A DNA stretch of 64,000 nucleotides from an uncultured Rhodospirillales bacterium (GTDB lineage Bacteria > Pseudomonadota > Alphaproteobacteria > Acetobacterales > Acetobacteraceae), in the NCBI GenBank assembly GCA_903823665.1, contig CAIJTR010000153.1, forward strand, positions 1 to 64,000, read 5' to 3'. Below, one piece after another: positions 33,846 through 42,946 of this stretch. The stretch's first letter is position 1. Each line of letters opens with the position of its first letter. The translations under genes were made by a program, and so were the position numbers. A model generated the notes under the pieces. The model saw nothing but the letters and a program-made list of their open reading frames with translations. It was not told where the DNA came from and searched no databases.

Positions 33846-35353
33846 CAGAGGTCCACTCCGGAATAGGAACAGTTGAAGCTCTTGTTGCACAAAGGGAAGT
33901 CGGCGACGATGTTGCCTTCGACGGCGGCTTCGAGCAGGGGCCATTGGCGCCAGCTTGGGTCGCAGAGGAAGGCCTGGGTGATGAGGCCGCTTTCGAGGCG
34001 CAGCCAGTGCCAGATGTCGCCGCGGAACCCCTCGGCACAGCCGACGCCCTCGCCGCTGGCCATGGGGAGTGGGGCGGTGATCGGGCCTTCCGGCAGTTCC
34101 ATCAGCAGGATGCGCAGGACGCGAATGCTCTCGGATATTTCGGCGAGGCGGATGCAGACACGGGCATCGACGTCACCGGCATCGATCATCGGGGCGGAGA
34201 CGTCGAGCCGGTCATAGGGCGGGTAGCACGGGTTGCGGCGGGCATCGCCGGGCTGGCCGCTGGCCCGGCCGATGACGCCGCCGGGGGCGAATTGGGTGGC
34301 GAGGGCTGGGGCGAGGGTTCCGGTGCCGGCCATTCGGTCTACGAGGCTGGCGGTGTCGATGTAGACGCGGTTGAGCTGGGGGAGTTCGGCCTGCAATGCG
34401 TCGAGGGCTGCGGCGATGGCGTCCGCTCCGGTGTCGTTGAGGTCTTGCGCGACGCCGCCGGGGATGACGGCGTCCATCATCAGGCGGTGGCCGAAGGCGG
34501 TGTTGGACACGCGCAGGATGGCTTCGCGTTGCTGGATGAAGCGGGCTTGGAGGAGGGGGAATGCGGCGTCGCCGATGATGGCCCCAACGTCGCCTAGATG
34601 GTTGGCCACGCGTTCGAGTTCGGCCATCACGCCGCGCAAAGCGAGGGCTCGGGGCGGCGGTGTGGTGGCGCAGGCGGCCTCGGCGGCTTGGGCGAAGGCG
34701 ACGCTATGGGCGACGGTGCTGTCCCCGGACAGGCGGGCTGAGAAGCGGGCGGCGGCGCGGGGGGATTTGCCGCGCAGGAGTGCCAACGTGCCTTTGTGCA
34801 GGTAGCCGAGGCGGATTTCGAGGCGGACCACCGTCTCGCCGCTGCCGGTGAAGCGGAAATGGCCGGGCTCGATAATGCCGGCGTGGACGGGGCCGACGGC
34901 GACATGATGCAGATCCGGGCCTTCGGAAGGGAGGAACTCCATCGGGTCGGGGGCGGCGAGGTTGGGAAGCGGGCGGGCGGCCATGGGGGGCGTTGCCGTC
35001 CATTGGCCGTGATCGAGCCAGGGGCGGAGGTCGGTGCCGTCGGCCGCCGTGTGGCCCCAGAGGTCGCGGATCATGCGCTCGAACCAGGCGGCGGCGGGGC
35101 GGGCGGGGGAGAGGGCGGTGTAGAGCCCGCTCTCGACGGCGACGGAGGCGAAGAGGAAATCGCCGTGCTCGCGGTCGTGCAGGAAGGCGTGGATGTGGGT
35201 GGTGTCGGCCCATAACGCGCGGAGTTCTATTTCGGGGGATTGCGTCAGCGCCTGCGTGAGTGCCGCCCAGGCTTCTGGTTCCAATTCGTGCCGGGGCCAG
35301 GGCTGGCAGGGGTGGGCGGTGGCGGCTTGGATCAGTTCGCGTGCGGTCATCAT
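33845..35353 (-). CDS. hyfG: Ehr/Hyf complex NuoCD-like large subunit lacking the Ni-Fe site
   Basis: A HyfG/HycE-type fusion of 502 residues: NuoC-like domain (about 1-115) and NuoD/hydrogenase large-subunit domain (about 150-502). The hydrogenase motif RxCGxC...H aligns with RLSGDSTVAHS, giving Ser209 and Ser212 for both cysteines. The C-terminal DPCxxC aligns with FNCSYS, keeping Cys495 but with Ser498 for the second. Three of four Ni-Fe ligands are gone, so it cannot be a [NiFe] hydrogenase. It also differs from NuoD in gene company. Start at the first of two ATGs overlapping the HyfF stop. Confidence 0.85.
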   Translation of the reverse strand: MMTARELIQAATAHPCQPWPRHELEPEAWAALTQALTQSPEIELRALWADTTHIHAFLHDREHGDFLFASVAVESGLYTALSPARPAAAWFERMIRDLWGHTAADGTDLRPWLDHGQWTATPPMAARPLPNLAAPDPMEFLPSEGPDLHHVAVGPVHAGIIEPGHFRFTGSGETVVRLEIRLGYLHKGTLALLRGKSPRAAARFSARLSGDSTVAHSVAFAQAAEAACATTPPPRALALRGVMAELERVANHLGDVGAIIGDAAFPLLQARFIQQREAILRVSNTAFGHRLMMDAVIPGGVAQDLNDTGADAIAAALDALQAELPQLNRVYIDTASLVDRMAGTGTLAPALATQFAPGGVIGRASGQPGDARRNPCYPPYDRLDVSAPMIDAGDVDARVCIRLAEISESIRVLRILLMELPEGPITAPLPMASGEGVGCAEGFRGDIWHWLRLESGLITQAFLCDPSWRQWPLLEAAVEGNIVADFPLCNKSFNCSYSGVDL

Positions 35354-36798
35354 GACACGACCTTTGCGGCGGAGGCGAGCCAGGACGCGAACCAGGTGGG
35401 CATGGCGATGCCGAGGACGAACACGATGGCGAGGTGCAGCCACGCGGGGACCATGTCAATCCAGCTGATGGCGGGGCCGACGCTCTCGCCTGCTGGGCCG
35501 AGGCAGAGGGTGATGAGGCGGGCGGCGAGTTTCCAAAAGCCGACGAGCATGCCGATGGCCAGCGGGATAAGCAGCCATGGGTGTTGGCGGGCGGCCTCGC
35601 CAAGGATGAGCATGTCACTGGCGAACAGGCCGAAGGGCGGCATTCCGGCGACTGCGATGATGGCTACGGCGAGCGTGAGGCCGAGGGCTGGGTCGGAGCT
35701 GATGAGGCCGGTGATGGCGGCGAAACTTTGGGCACCGCGACGCTGGGCTGCACGTCCGACGGCTTGGAACAGCCCGGCTTTGGTGAGGGTGTGGACGGTG
35801 ATGTGCAGCAGGGCTGCGAATATGGCGGCGGCTCCGCCAATGCCGATGGCGAAGGCGGCGAGGCCGGATTGTTCGATGGTGGAGAACGCGAAGAAGCGCT
35901 TCACGTCCCGCCTTCCCCACAGGCTGAAGGCGGCGAACAGGATGGAGAGCAGGCCGAGTGCCATGATCGGTGGGCCGGGGTCGATGGCGTGTGCGTTGGC
36001 GGCCATGACGAAGCGCAGGCGCAAAATCACCACGAGTGCGACGTTGAGGATGGAGCCGGAGAGGACGGCTGAGACGGGGGTTGGGCCTTCTGCATGGGCG
36101 TCTGGCATCCAGCCGTGCAAGGGGGCGAGGCCTGCCTTGGTGCCGTAGCCGATCAGCATGAAGACGAAGGCGAGGTTCAGCAGTTCGCCCCGGCAGTTCG
36201 GCGCGGCGCGGGCCAGTTCCGTCCAGCTCATGGCGGCATAGCCGGGGCCGAGGGCGGGGAGGGCTGCGAGGTAGAGGACGACGGTGCCGAACAAGGCGAG
36301 CGCGATGCCGACGCCGCAGAGGAGGAAGAATTTCCAGCTGGCTTCGATAGCGTTGGCGGTGTCGCGCAGGCCGACGACCAGCACGGAGCAGATGGTGGCT
36401 GCCTCGATGGCGACCCAGGTGACGCCGAGATTGTTCGAAAGCAGGGCCAGCAGCATGAAGCCGAGGAAGCCCATGAAGAGCGCGTGGTATTGCTGGGCGC
36501 GGTCCTCTGCGAGCCTGCCGCTTGCCAGTTCGACTGCGATGTAGCGCCTGCTGTAGATGGCGGTGGTGAAGCCTACGAAAGCCGTCAGGATCGTGACGTG
36601 GGCGGAGAGGGGGTCAACCAGCAGAAACAGGCCTTCGTGCATCTGCCAGGGGAGTAGGCATGCGGCGGCCAGTGCCAGTCCGGCGGCGAGAATTGCCACC
36701 CAGGCGGCAAGCAGGCTTGAGCGGAGCATCGCCAGCAGCAACGCGCCCGCGAGGGGGAATGCTGCGGGCAGGATGGATGGGTCTACCCAATTGGGCAT
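35350..36798 (-). CDS. hyfF: Ehr/Hyf complex antiporter-like subunit (HyfF, NuoN/M type)
   Basis: A polytopic membrane protein of 482 residues with about 14 hydrophobic segments and Mrp/NuoM/N signatures: FLLCGVGIALALFGTV, GYGTKAGLAPLHGWMPDAHAEGPTPVSAVLSG and HITVHTLTKAGLFQAVGR. The lysines and the glutamate of the antiporter proton channel lie in these blocks. It probably translocates H+ or Na+. It shares one base with hyfE upstream and four with hyfG downstream. Confidence 0.87.
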   Translation of the reverse strand: MPNWVDPSILPAAFPLAGALLLAMLRSSLLAAWVAILAAGLALAAACLLPWQMHEGLFLLVDPLSAHVTILTAFVGFTTAIYSRRYIAVELASGRLAEDRAQQYHALFMGFLGFMLLALLSNNLGVTWVAIEAATICSVLVVGLRDTANAIEASWKFFLLCGVGIALALFGTVVLYLAALPALGPGYAAMSWTELARAAPNCRGELLNLAFVFMLIGYGTKAGLAPLHGWMPDAHAEGPTPVSAVLSGSILNVALVVILRLRFVMAANAHAIDPGPPIMALGLLSILFAAFSLWGRRDVKRFFAFSTIEQSGLAAFAIGIGGAAAIFAALLHITVHTLTKAGLFQAVGRAAQRRGAQSFAAITGLISSDPALGLTLAVAIIAVAGMPPFGLFASDMLILGEAARQHPWLLIPLAIGMLVGFWKLAARLITLCLGPAGESVGPAISWIDMVPAWLHLAIVFVLGIAMPTWFASWLASAAKVVS

Positions 36799-37475
36799 CA
36801 GCGGTGCGCTCTCCCGATGCGGTCGAGATGGGAGACGTCGAGGCTGTCAAACCGCGCGCGCATGCGGCGGAAGAACACGCCGAACACGACGAAGGCCACG
36901 AGCACGAGGACGGCGACTGAGAGTTCGACGACGAGCGGCATTCCTTCCACGCCGACGGCTGCAAGGATCAGGCCGTTTTCGAGCGACATGAAGCCGATGA
37001 CCTGGCTGAGTGCGGAACGGCGGCTGATCATCATCAGCAGGCCGAGCAGGACGACGGAGAGGGCGAGGGCGAGATCTTCCCGCGTCAGTGCCTGGGATTG
37101 GCTGGTGGTTGGCAGCACCACCATGATTGCCAGTGCGACGAGTGCGACGCCGAGTGCCATGCTGGGAAAGATGCCAAGTGCGGTTTCGATATCGCGCGCC
37201 ATGTTCAGCCGCGCCACGATGCGGTGCATGGCAAGTGGGATGATGACGCCCTTGGCGGCAAAGGTGATCAGCCCGGTGATGTAGAGATGCGGCGCGTGCT
37301 GCACCCAGCCCTGCCAGAATGCGGCACCGGCCAGCATGGCGGCTTGCAGGGCGTAGACGTTGATCAGGGCGGGCAATCGGCGCTGCGACAGCAGAGTGAA
37401 TGACAGGAGAAGTATCACGCCACCCAGGAGGTGTGCTACATCATAGGGCAATGTGCCGTAGGCGATGCGGTCCAT
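36798..37475 (-). CDS. hyfE: Ehr/Hyf complex small membrane subunit (HyfE, NuoK-like)
   Basis: Membrane protein of 225 residues with about seven hydrophobic segments. The C-terminal half is NuoK/MrpC-like (VIGFMSLENGLILAAVGVEGMPLVVELSVAVLVLVA) with the conserved glutamate in a membrane helix. HyfE is specific to hydrogenase-4 and related complexes and absent from complex I, so it ties this operon to the Hyf/Ehr group. It abuts hyfC and hyfF with one-base overlaps. Confidence 0.87.
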   Translation of the reverse strand: MDRIAYGTLPYDVAHLLGGVILLLSFTLLSQRRLPALINVYALQAAMLAGAAFWQGWVQHAPHLYITGLITFAAKGVIIPLAMHRIVARLNMARDIETALGIFPSMALGVALVALAIMVVLPTTSQSQALTREDLALALSVVLLGLLMMISRRSALSQVIGFMSLENGLILAAVGVEGMPLVVELSVAVLVLVAFVVFGVFFRRMRARFDSLDVSHLDRIGRAHR

Positions 37476-38437
37476 CAGGCGAACCCCTGGCTGACGAACA
37501 AGAAGATTGCAGCCAGCAGACCTAACAGCAGCGCCATGCCGAGCATTTCCGGCACGCGGAACACCCGCAGCTTTGCCCTGAGTGTTTCAAACAAGGCGAG
37601 GGCCGTGGCCATGAGTGCGGTTTTGGCGGCCCAGGCGGCTATTCCGAGCGCCCAAAGCCATGGCGCCACGCTGCCCGATGGGGTGATGCCGAACGGGGCG
37701 AAGATGGCACCGATGAGGGACATCCACAGGAGCAGCCGGAGTGCTCCGGCGAGTTCGACCATGGCGAGGTAGCGGCCGGAATATTCCAGCGCCATGGCCT
37801 CATGCACCATCGTCAGTTCGAGATGTGCAGCGGGGTTGTCGGCTGGGATGCGGCCGCATTCGACGAGGGCGATGACCAGGGACGCCACCAGGGCGAGCGC
37901 CATTGAGATGCGCAGACCGAGATTGCCGGCGGCGACGAGCGTGGCGATGGCGTCGAGATTGCTGGTGCCGGCGAGCAGCGCCATGGTGAAGACGACGAGG
38001 AAGAAGGCGGGTTCGGCGAAGACGGAGAACGTCATCTCCCGGCTGGCACCGATGCCGCCGAACGCGGTGCCGGTGTCCATCGCGGCGAGGGCGAGGGTGG
38101 CTCGGCCAACGGCAAGTAGGCCTGCGATGACGAGGAGATCGGATGCGCTCGCCGTTGCCATGCCAAGTGCGAAGCTTGGGATCAGGGCGGCGGCGGCGAG
38201 GGTGGTGGTGAGCAAGACGATGGGGGCGGCGCGGAACAGCCAGCTTGTGCCGTCGGCGACCACCGGCTGCTTGCGCAACACTCGTGCGAGATCGCGAAAC
38301 GGCTGCAGCAAGGGCGGTCCGACGCGACCGGTCATTCGGGCCTTGATCAGCCGGATCAGCCCGATCAGCAATGGTGCGGCCAGCAGCATGAGTGCGAGAT
38401 GCAGGGCTAAGGCGAGGAGGCCTGCTATCGCCGTCAT
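37475..38437 (-). CDS. hyfC: Ehr/Hyf complex NuoH-like membrane subunit (HyfC)
   Basis: NuoH/HyfC homologue of 320 residues with about eight hydrophobic segments. The quinone-pocket-side motif KARMTGRVGPPLLQPFRDLARVLRK is typical, as is LELTMVHEAMALEYSGRYLAM. Start ATG 38437 overlaps the hyfB stop as ATGA; the longer frame from 38551 lies inside hyfB. It anchors the peripheral arm to the antiporter-like subunits. Confidence 0.87.
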   Translation of the reverse strand: MTAIAGLLALALHLALMLLAAPLLIGLIRLIKARMTGRVGPPLLQPFRDLARVLRKQPVVADGTSWLFRAAPIVLLTTTLAAAALIPSFALGMATASASDLLVIAGLLAVGRATLALAAMDTGTAFGGIGASREMTFSVFAEPAFFLVVFTMALLAGTSNLDAIATLVAAGNLGLRISMALALVASLVIALVECGRIPADNPAAHLELTMVHEAMALEYSGRYLAMVELAGALRLLLWMSLIGAIFAPFGITPSGSVAPWLWALGIAAWAAKTALMATALALFETLRAKLRVFRVPEMLGMALLLGLLAAIFLFVSQGFA

Positions 38438-40398
38438 AGCTGCTCGACCAATGCGACGAAGGCGAGGAACAGCACAAGGGCTGAGGCCATCACCACGAGG
38501 ATTTGCCGGACGGTGAGGAACTGCATGAGGTCTGCTTGCGTGGAGAGCCACGCGCGGGAGGCGGCCACTGGGCGGAACAGATACGCGACTGCGGGGTCTT
38601 CCATGTGGACGGCGTAGATTGCTGCACGGGTGTCACCGGGGGCGGGCATGTCGAGGCTGTCGTGCGCGTCCATCAGCGCCGGGCCGAGGACTCGGCGCAA
38701 AGGCTGGGCGAAGCTGCCGCCGCCGTATTGTCCGCGTGGGTCGGCAAAGGCGGCACCGAAGCCGCAATCCCAGGCGGGGCCGGTGCGGTAGCCGGTGGCG
38801 GCACGGGCGCGCAGGACGGCGGCAATCGCTGCGCCGGCCAATCCGAGGAGGGCCAACACCGCGACGGGCGGATATCCGGGCTGTTCGGCCACTGGGGTGA
38901 TCAGCAGGATGCCGGCGCGGTTGCTCATTCCGGCATTGCTCAACAGACCCAGCGCGGGTTCAGCCAGACCGAGCACAGCGCCTGGAAACAGGCCGATCGA
39001 TACGACGGCCAGTGATGTCAAAAGCAACGCCCAGCGCATCGGTGGTCCGGCCTCCATCGCTTCTGCCGCTCCCGCCGAACGCGGTCTGCCGAGCAGGGCC
39101 ACGCCGATCAGGCGGATTGCGGCGCATGCTGCTAGGGCCGTGGCCAGCGCGAGCGTTGCTGCCAGCACGCACACCAGAATTTGCAGGCCGAGGCCGCCCA
39201 GCCTCACGGAGGCCAGCACGGACTGGAACAGCAGCCATTCGCTGGCGAATCCGGCCGATGGCGGCAATCCGGCGAGGCAGGCGGCACCGAGCAGCATGCA
39301 GGCCCCGGTGATCGGCATGCGCTGCATCAATCCGCCCAGTCGCTCCAGGCTGCGTGATCCGGCGTGGTGCAGCACCGATCCGCTGCCGAGGAACATCAAC
39401 GATTTGAACAGGCCGTGTCCCAGAATGTGCAGCAGGGCGGCTGCCATCGCGAGGCTGGCCAGCGCCGAAATGTCCGCAGCCCTGGCTGCCATCGCCAGGC
39501 CCAGAGCGAGCGTGATCAGCCCGATATTCTCGACTGTTGAACAGGCCAGCACGGCCTTGATATCGCCTTCCATGTTGGCGCGAAACGAACCCAGCACGGC
39601 GCTGGCGATGCCCATGACGAGCAGCGGCCCGGCCCACCATAGCGGCTGAGCGGGTCCGGCGAGGTCGAACAGCAGGCGGATCAACACGTAGATCGCCACC
39701 TTCGTCATGGCTCCGGACATCAGCGCGGAGACCGGGGCGGGGGCTGCCGAATGCGCGGGGGGGAGCCAGACGTGCAGCGGTACGAGGCCTGCCTTGGCTC
39801 CAGGACCGATCAGCACCAGTGCCAGCACCACCCAGGCCCGCCACCCCTCCGGCGGATGCGCTCGCATGGCGGCGAAGCTGGTGCCGTGTCCGGCCAGCAG
39901 GGCAAGGGCTGCGATGAGGCAAAAGGCGGAGAGGGCCGCCATACCGAGATAGAGCCGTGCGGCTGCCTGAGTGGTCTCGCTGCGGTGGTCGGTCAGCACC
40001 AGAATGAACGAGGCGAGTGACATCAGCTCGAAGCCGGCCACCAGGGCGAAAGCGTCGCCTGCCAGCAGGGTGAGTGCCATGGCACCCACGAATACCGGCA
40101 TTGCGGGAGACGTGGGCCACGCCGCCTCATCAAGCATGGCCGCCGAGGCCGCGGCACCGACCAGCATCAGCAGGAGCATGAACCAGGCGGATACTCCGTC
40201 CAGTGCCAGCGCCGAGGGCTGTCCCGCCAGTCCGAACGGCACGCTCAGCGTTTGCGGAGGGGCTCCGGCGAGCAAAAAAATCAAGATTATCAGGCTTCCA
40301 AGCCCGCACAGGCCCAGCGTTCCCCATGCGGCCAGGCGTCCGCCGACCGCCCACGCCACCGGCCCAAGCGCCAGCAACAGCGCCGTCACCAAGGCCAT
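38434..40398 (-). CDS. hyfB: Ehr/Hyf complex antiporter-like subunit (HyfB, NuoL/M type)
   Basis: A polytopic protein of 654 residues, first gene of the operon. Signatures GPGAKAGLVPLHVWLPPAHSAAPAPVSALMSGAMTKVAIY and HILGHGLFKSLMFLGSGSVLHHAGS are those of HyfB/HycC-type antiporter subunits. I chose ATG 40398 (MALVTALLLALGPVAWAV); the 910-residue open frame from 41166 is antisense to the phosphodiesterase gene and not hydrophobic. The 172-base gap to the divergent phosphodiesterase must contain the promoter. Confidence 0.87.
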   Translation of the reverse strand: MALVTALLLALGPVAWAVGGRLAAWGTLGLCGLGSLIILIFLLAGAPPQTLSVPFGLAGQPSALALDGVSAWFMLLLMLVGAAASAAMLDEAAWPTSPAMPVFVGAMALTLLAGDAFALVAGFELMSLASFILVLTDHRSETTQAAARLYLGMAALSAFCLIAALALLAGHGTSFAAMRAHPPEGWRAWVVLALVLIGPGAKAGLVPLHVWLPPAHSAAPAPVSALMSGAMTKVAIYVLIRLLFDLAGPAQPLWWAGPLLVMGIASAVLGSFRANMEGDIKAVLACSTVENIGLITLALGLAMAARAADISALASLAMAAALLHILGHGLFKSLMFLGSGSVLHHAGSRSLERLGGLMQRMPITGACMLLGAACLAGLPPSAGFASEWLLFQSVLASVRLGGLGLQILVCVLAATLALATALAACAAIRLIGVALLGRPRSAGAAEAMEAGPPMRWALLLTSLAVVSIGLFPGAVLGLAEPALGLLSNAGMSNRAGILLITPVAEQPGYPPVAVLALLGLAGAAIAAVLRARAATGYRTGPAWDCGFGAAFADPRGQYGGGSFAQPLRRVLGPALMDAHDSLDMPAPGDTRAAIYAVHMEDPAVAYLFRPVAASRAWLSTQADLMQFLTVRQILVVMASALVLFLAFVALVEQL

Positions 40399-40570
40399 CA
40401 GGGCCACGCCGCTCACGGCCGGGGATGTTTTGTTTGAGCCACGTCGCAACCTAGCAGCCAGGGGCCTCGTGCCGGAAGAGCGGCTATTGGCTGAAGGTGT
40501 CATCAATTCTTCCGCACCACCGGCGCGATGTGCTTGGCTAAAACATCGGTATTTGGTGGGAATCGAAGAA

Positions 40571-41977
40571 ATGACCTGCGTGCTGCTCGTGGTGTTTGAC
40601 GGATTGCGGCCCGACATGATCCGGCCGGACGTGACGCCCAATCTGATGCGCTTTGCCGCCCTCGGGACCACGATGGCGCGCGCCCGCTCGGTTTTCCCCT
40701 CGGAAACGCGCGTCTGCACCGCCTCGGTCGCCACCGGCTGCCATCCACGCCGGCACGGCATTGTGGCCAATCGGATGCTGCATCCTGCTGATCGCACCGC
40801 GCTTGTCGAAACCGGTGACGGCGAGTCGCTGCGCCGGATGCAGCAGGAAAGTGGCGAGGCGGCGGTGCTCGCCCCCGGTTTGTCTGATCTGCTGGCCAAG
40901 GAAGGCCGGGAATACGCCGTCTTCAGCAGCGGCAGCACCGGCCAGAGCTTCATTCTCGCCCCGCGCGCCGACGAATTGGGCCAGCTTGTGCTGAGCGGCC
41001 ATGGTGCGCGTGCCAGTTCGCAGCGTGGGCAACGGCTGCTGGAACGGCTCTCGCCGCCGCCAGCCGATCCGACCGCCCGCGCGGTGTGGATCGCGGAGGC
41101 GTGGCGCACCACACAGATGGCAGCGCCGCCGGACGCCAGCGTGCTGTGGCTTTGTGAGCCGGACACCTCGGCGCATTACGACGGGCTCGACAGCCACGTG
41201 CAGCGCCGGAAGTTGTCCGAGGTGGACGCAGCGTTTGGCCGTATTCTGGATGACTGGCAGGATGGCAAGCTGCGGGACGAGTTGCAGATCATCGTGGCGT
41301 CTGATCATGGCCACGTCACGATTGATGGGCATGTGGCATTGCTCACGGCGTTTCGGGCCGCGCCGGTGCTGGCAGGGTGCAGCTTCACTGGCGGCGGTGG
41401 CATTGCGGTTCCGGGTGCGGACCCTGGCCGAATTGCGGAGATCACCGAGTGGCTGATGGAACAGCCGATGATCGCCAACGTGTTTGCTGCCGGGGAGGAT
41501 GCGCTGTCGCCTGGGTGTCTGCCGCTCAGCACGGTTTTGCTCGACCATCCGCGTGCGGCGGACGTGGTTTACACGCTGCGCAACAGTGACGCCCGCAATG
41601 CCACCGGGCTGCTCGGCACCTCCCTGTCCACCGACGATTCCCGCCTTCCGCTTGGCGGTGGCACGCATGGCGGGCTCAACCGGGCAGAACTCGCCACGGT
41701 GTTGATGTTGGCAGGCTCCGCGATCACCCCTGGCCACACGTCTGACGAGATGGCGGGTCTGCCTGACATTGCCCCTACCATTCTCTCTCTGATCGGTGTG
41801 TCCGGCGGGGCCGCCATGGATGGCAGGGTGCTGGGTGATGCCTTGGGCGAGCAGCCTTTCGCCTGTGGGCCCCAGCTTCTGGACATCGGCGAGGCGCAGA
41901 ACGCGACCTATCATCAGCGGGTGGCGAGGCTGCGGGCTGGTCGTCATATCTGGCTCGATCACGCCGTCCGCGTATAG
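40571..41977 (+). CDS. Nucleotide pyrophosphatase/phosphodiesterase-like alkaline phosphatase superfamily protein
   Basis: About 468 residues from MTCVLLVVFDGLRPD. Two-metal active-site features are visible: Asp10 in FDGLRPD, the nucleophile Thr46 in FPSETRVCTAS, CHPRRHGIVANR and the metal-binding ASDHGHVTIDGH, with a final histidine in GGGTHGG. It probably hydrolyses a phosphodiester or phosphonate; no signal peptide is obvious. Transcribed divergently from hyfB. Similar genes are often annotated as type I phosphodiesterase. Confidence 0.8.
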   Translation: MTCVLLVVFDGLRPDMIRPDVTPNLMRFAALGTTMARARSVFPSETRVCTASVATGCHPRRHGIVANRMLHPADRTALVETGDGESLRRMQQESGEAAVLAPGLSDLLAKEGREYAVFSSGSTGQSFILAPRADELGQLVLSGHGARASSQRGQRLLERLSPPPADPTARAVWIAEAWRTTQMAAPPDASVLWLCEPDTSAHYDGLDSHVQRRKLSEVDAAFGRILDDWQDGKLRDELQIIVASDHGHVTIDGHVALLTAFRAAPVLAGCSFTGGGGIAVPGADPGRIAEITEWLMEQPMIANVFAAGEDALSPGCLPLSTVLLDHPRAADVVYTLRNSDARNATGLLGTSLSTDDSRLPLGGGTHGGLNRAELATVLMLAGSAITPGHTSDEMAGLPDIAPTILSLIGVSGGAAMDGRVLGDALGEQPFACGPQLLDIGEAQNATYHQRVARLRAGRHIWLDHAVRV

Positions 41978-42021
41978 ATCCGGACTTGCATCAGATTGCC
42001 GGCACCGCGCGTAATATCGGT

Positions 42022-42882
42022 ATGACCCCTGTATTACGCGCCGCCGCCTTGCTTGTCGGCTCCATCATCTTGCCATCTTGCTCGCCAGTGGACGCGCTGA
42101 ATGCGACCGTGGCGGCGGACGGCGTGACCGTTCAACGAGACCTCGCCTACGCGCCAGGCGCACGCCACGCGATGGATATATATCGTCCTGCACACGCAAC
42201 CGGCCCGGCCCCGCTGGTGCTATTCATCTACGGCGGAGCCTGGAGCAGCGGGCAGAAGGGGGACTACAAATTCGTGGCCGTTCCGCTGGCCCGCCGCGGC
42301 GTTGTGGTCGCGGTCGCCGATTACCGGCTGGTGCCGGACGTGCGTTTTCCGGCGTTCCTCAACGACGTGGCCCAGGCCACCGCATTCGCCCAATCCCATG
42401 CCGCCGAATGGGGTGCCGATCCGAGCCGCATGTTCATCATGGGCCACTCCGCCGGGGGTTATAACGCGCTGATGGTGGGGCTCGACCCGCAATATCTCGC
42501 AGCCGCCGGGGTGGACCGGAGCAAGCTGGCGGGGGTGATCGGCCTTGCCACGCCCGCTGATTTCCTGCCGCTGGATGATCCTTCGACCATCGCGGCCTTC
42601 GGTCAGGCCACGGACCTGCCCTCTACCCAGCCGGTCAATTTCGCGGATGGCCATAATCCGCCGGTTCTGCTGCTGCATGGACAGTCCGACACCACCGTTT
42701 ATCTGCGCAACAGCACCGCACTTGCCGCCCGGATTCGCGCCGCGGGCGGGCAGGCGACACTGATCACCTATCCTGGGATCGGCCATATCGGGCTGGTGAC
42801 CAGCATCGCGCCGCTGTTCGACGGGAGGGCACCGGTGCTGGACGATGTCGTGAATTTCATCCACGCACAGCCGCCCCGTTAG
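42022..42882 (+). CDS. Alpha/beta-hydrolase esterase, predicted lipoprotein
   Basis: An esterase of 286 residues with a lipoprotein signal: hydrophobic LRAAALLVGSIILPSC with lipobox Cys20. It has the oxyanion FIYGGAW (HGG-type variant with Tyr in place of His), nucleophile Ser143 in GHSAGGYN, an acid in GQSDTTV and His in GIGHIGL. This is the BD-FAE/carboxylesterase group acting on acetyl or feruloyl-like esters. The start at 42022 gives the best signal peptide. It lies 64 bases before hpnA on the same strand. Confidence 0.75.
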   Translation: MTPVLRAAALLVGSIILPSCSPVDALNATVAADGVTVQRDLAYAPGARHAMDIYRPAHATGPAPLVLFIYGGAWSSGQKGDYKFVAVPLARRGVVVAVADYRLVPDVRFPAFLNDVAQATAFAQSHAAEWGADPSRMFIMGHSAGGYNALMVGLDPQYLAAAGVDRSKLAGVIGLATPADFLPLDDPSTIAAFGQATDLPSTQPVNFADGHNPPVLLLHGQSDTTVYLRNSTALAARIRAAGGQATLITYPGIGHIGLVTSIAPLFDGRAPVLDDVVNFIHAQPPR

Positions 42883-42946
42883 CCCTGCCACTTTAGCCAG
42901 ACGCGTGAACCGGCTATAGCGCCGTCGCGGCATAAAGGTGGAATGA

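Noticed and set aside
33303-40398. Formate hydrogenlyase or hydrogenase-4
   Set aside because: Three of the four Ni-Fe-binding cysteines are missing in the large subunit. There is also no formate dehydrogenase, ferredoxin-like subunit or maturation gene.
38434-41166. 910-codon HyfB with a long N-terminal extension
   Set aside because: The extra 256 codons are antisense to the phosphodiesterase gene and are not hydrophobic; the family start fits ATG 40398.
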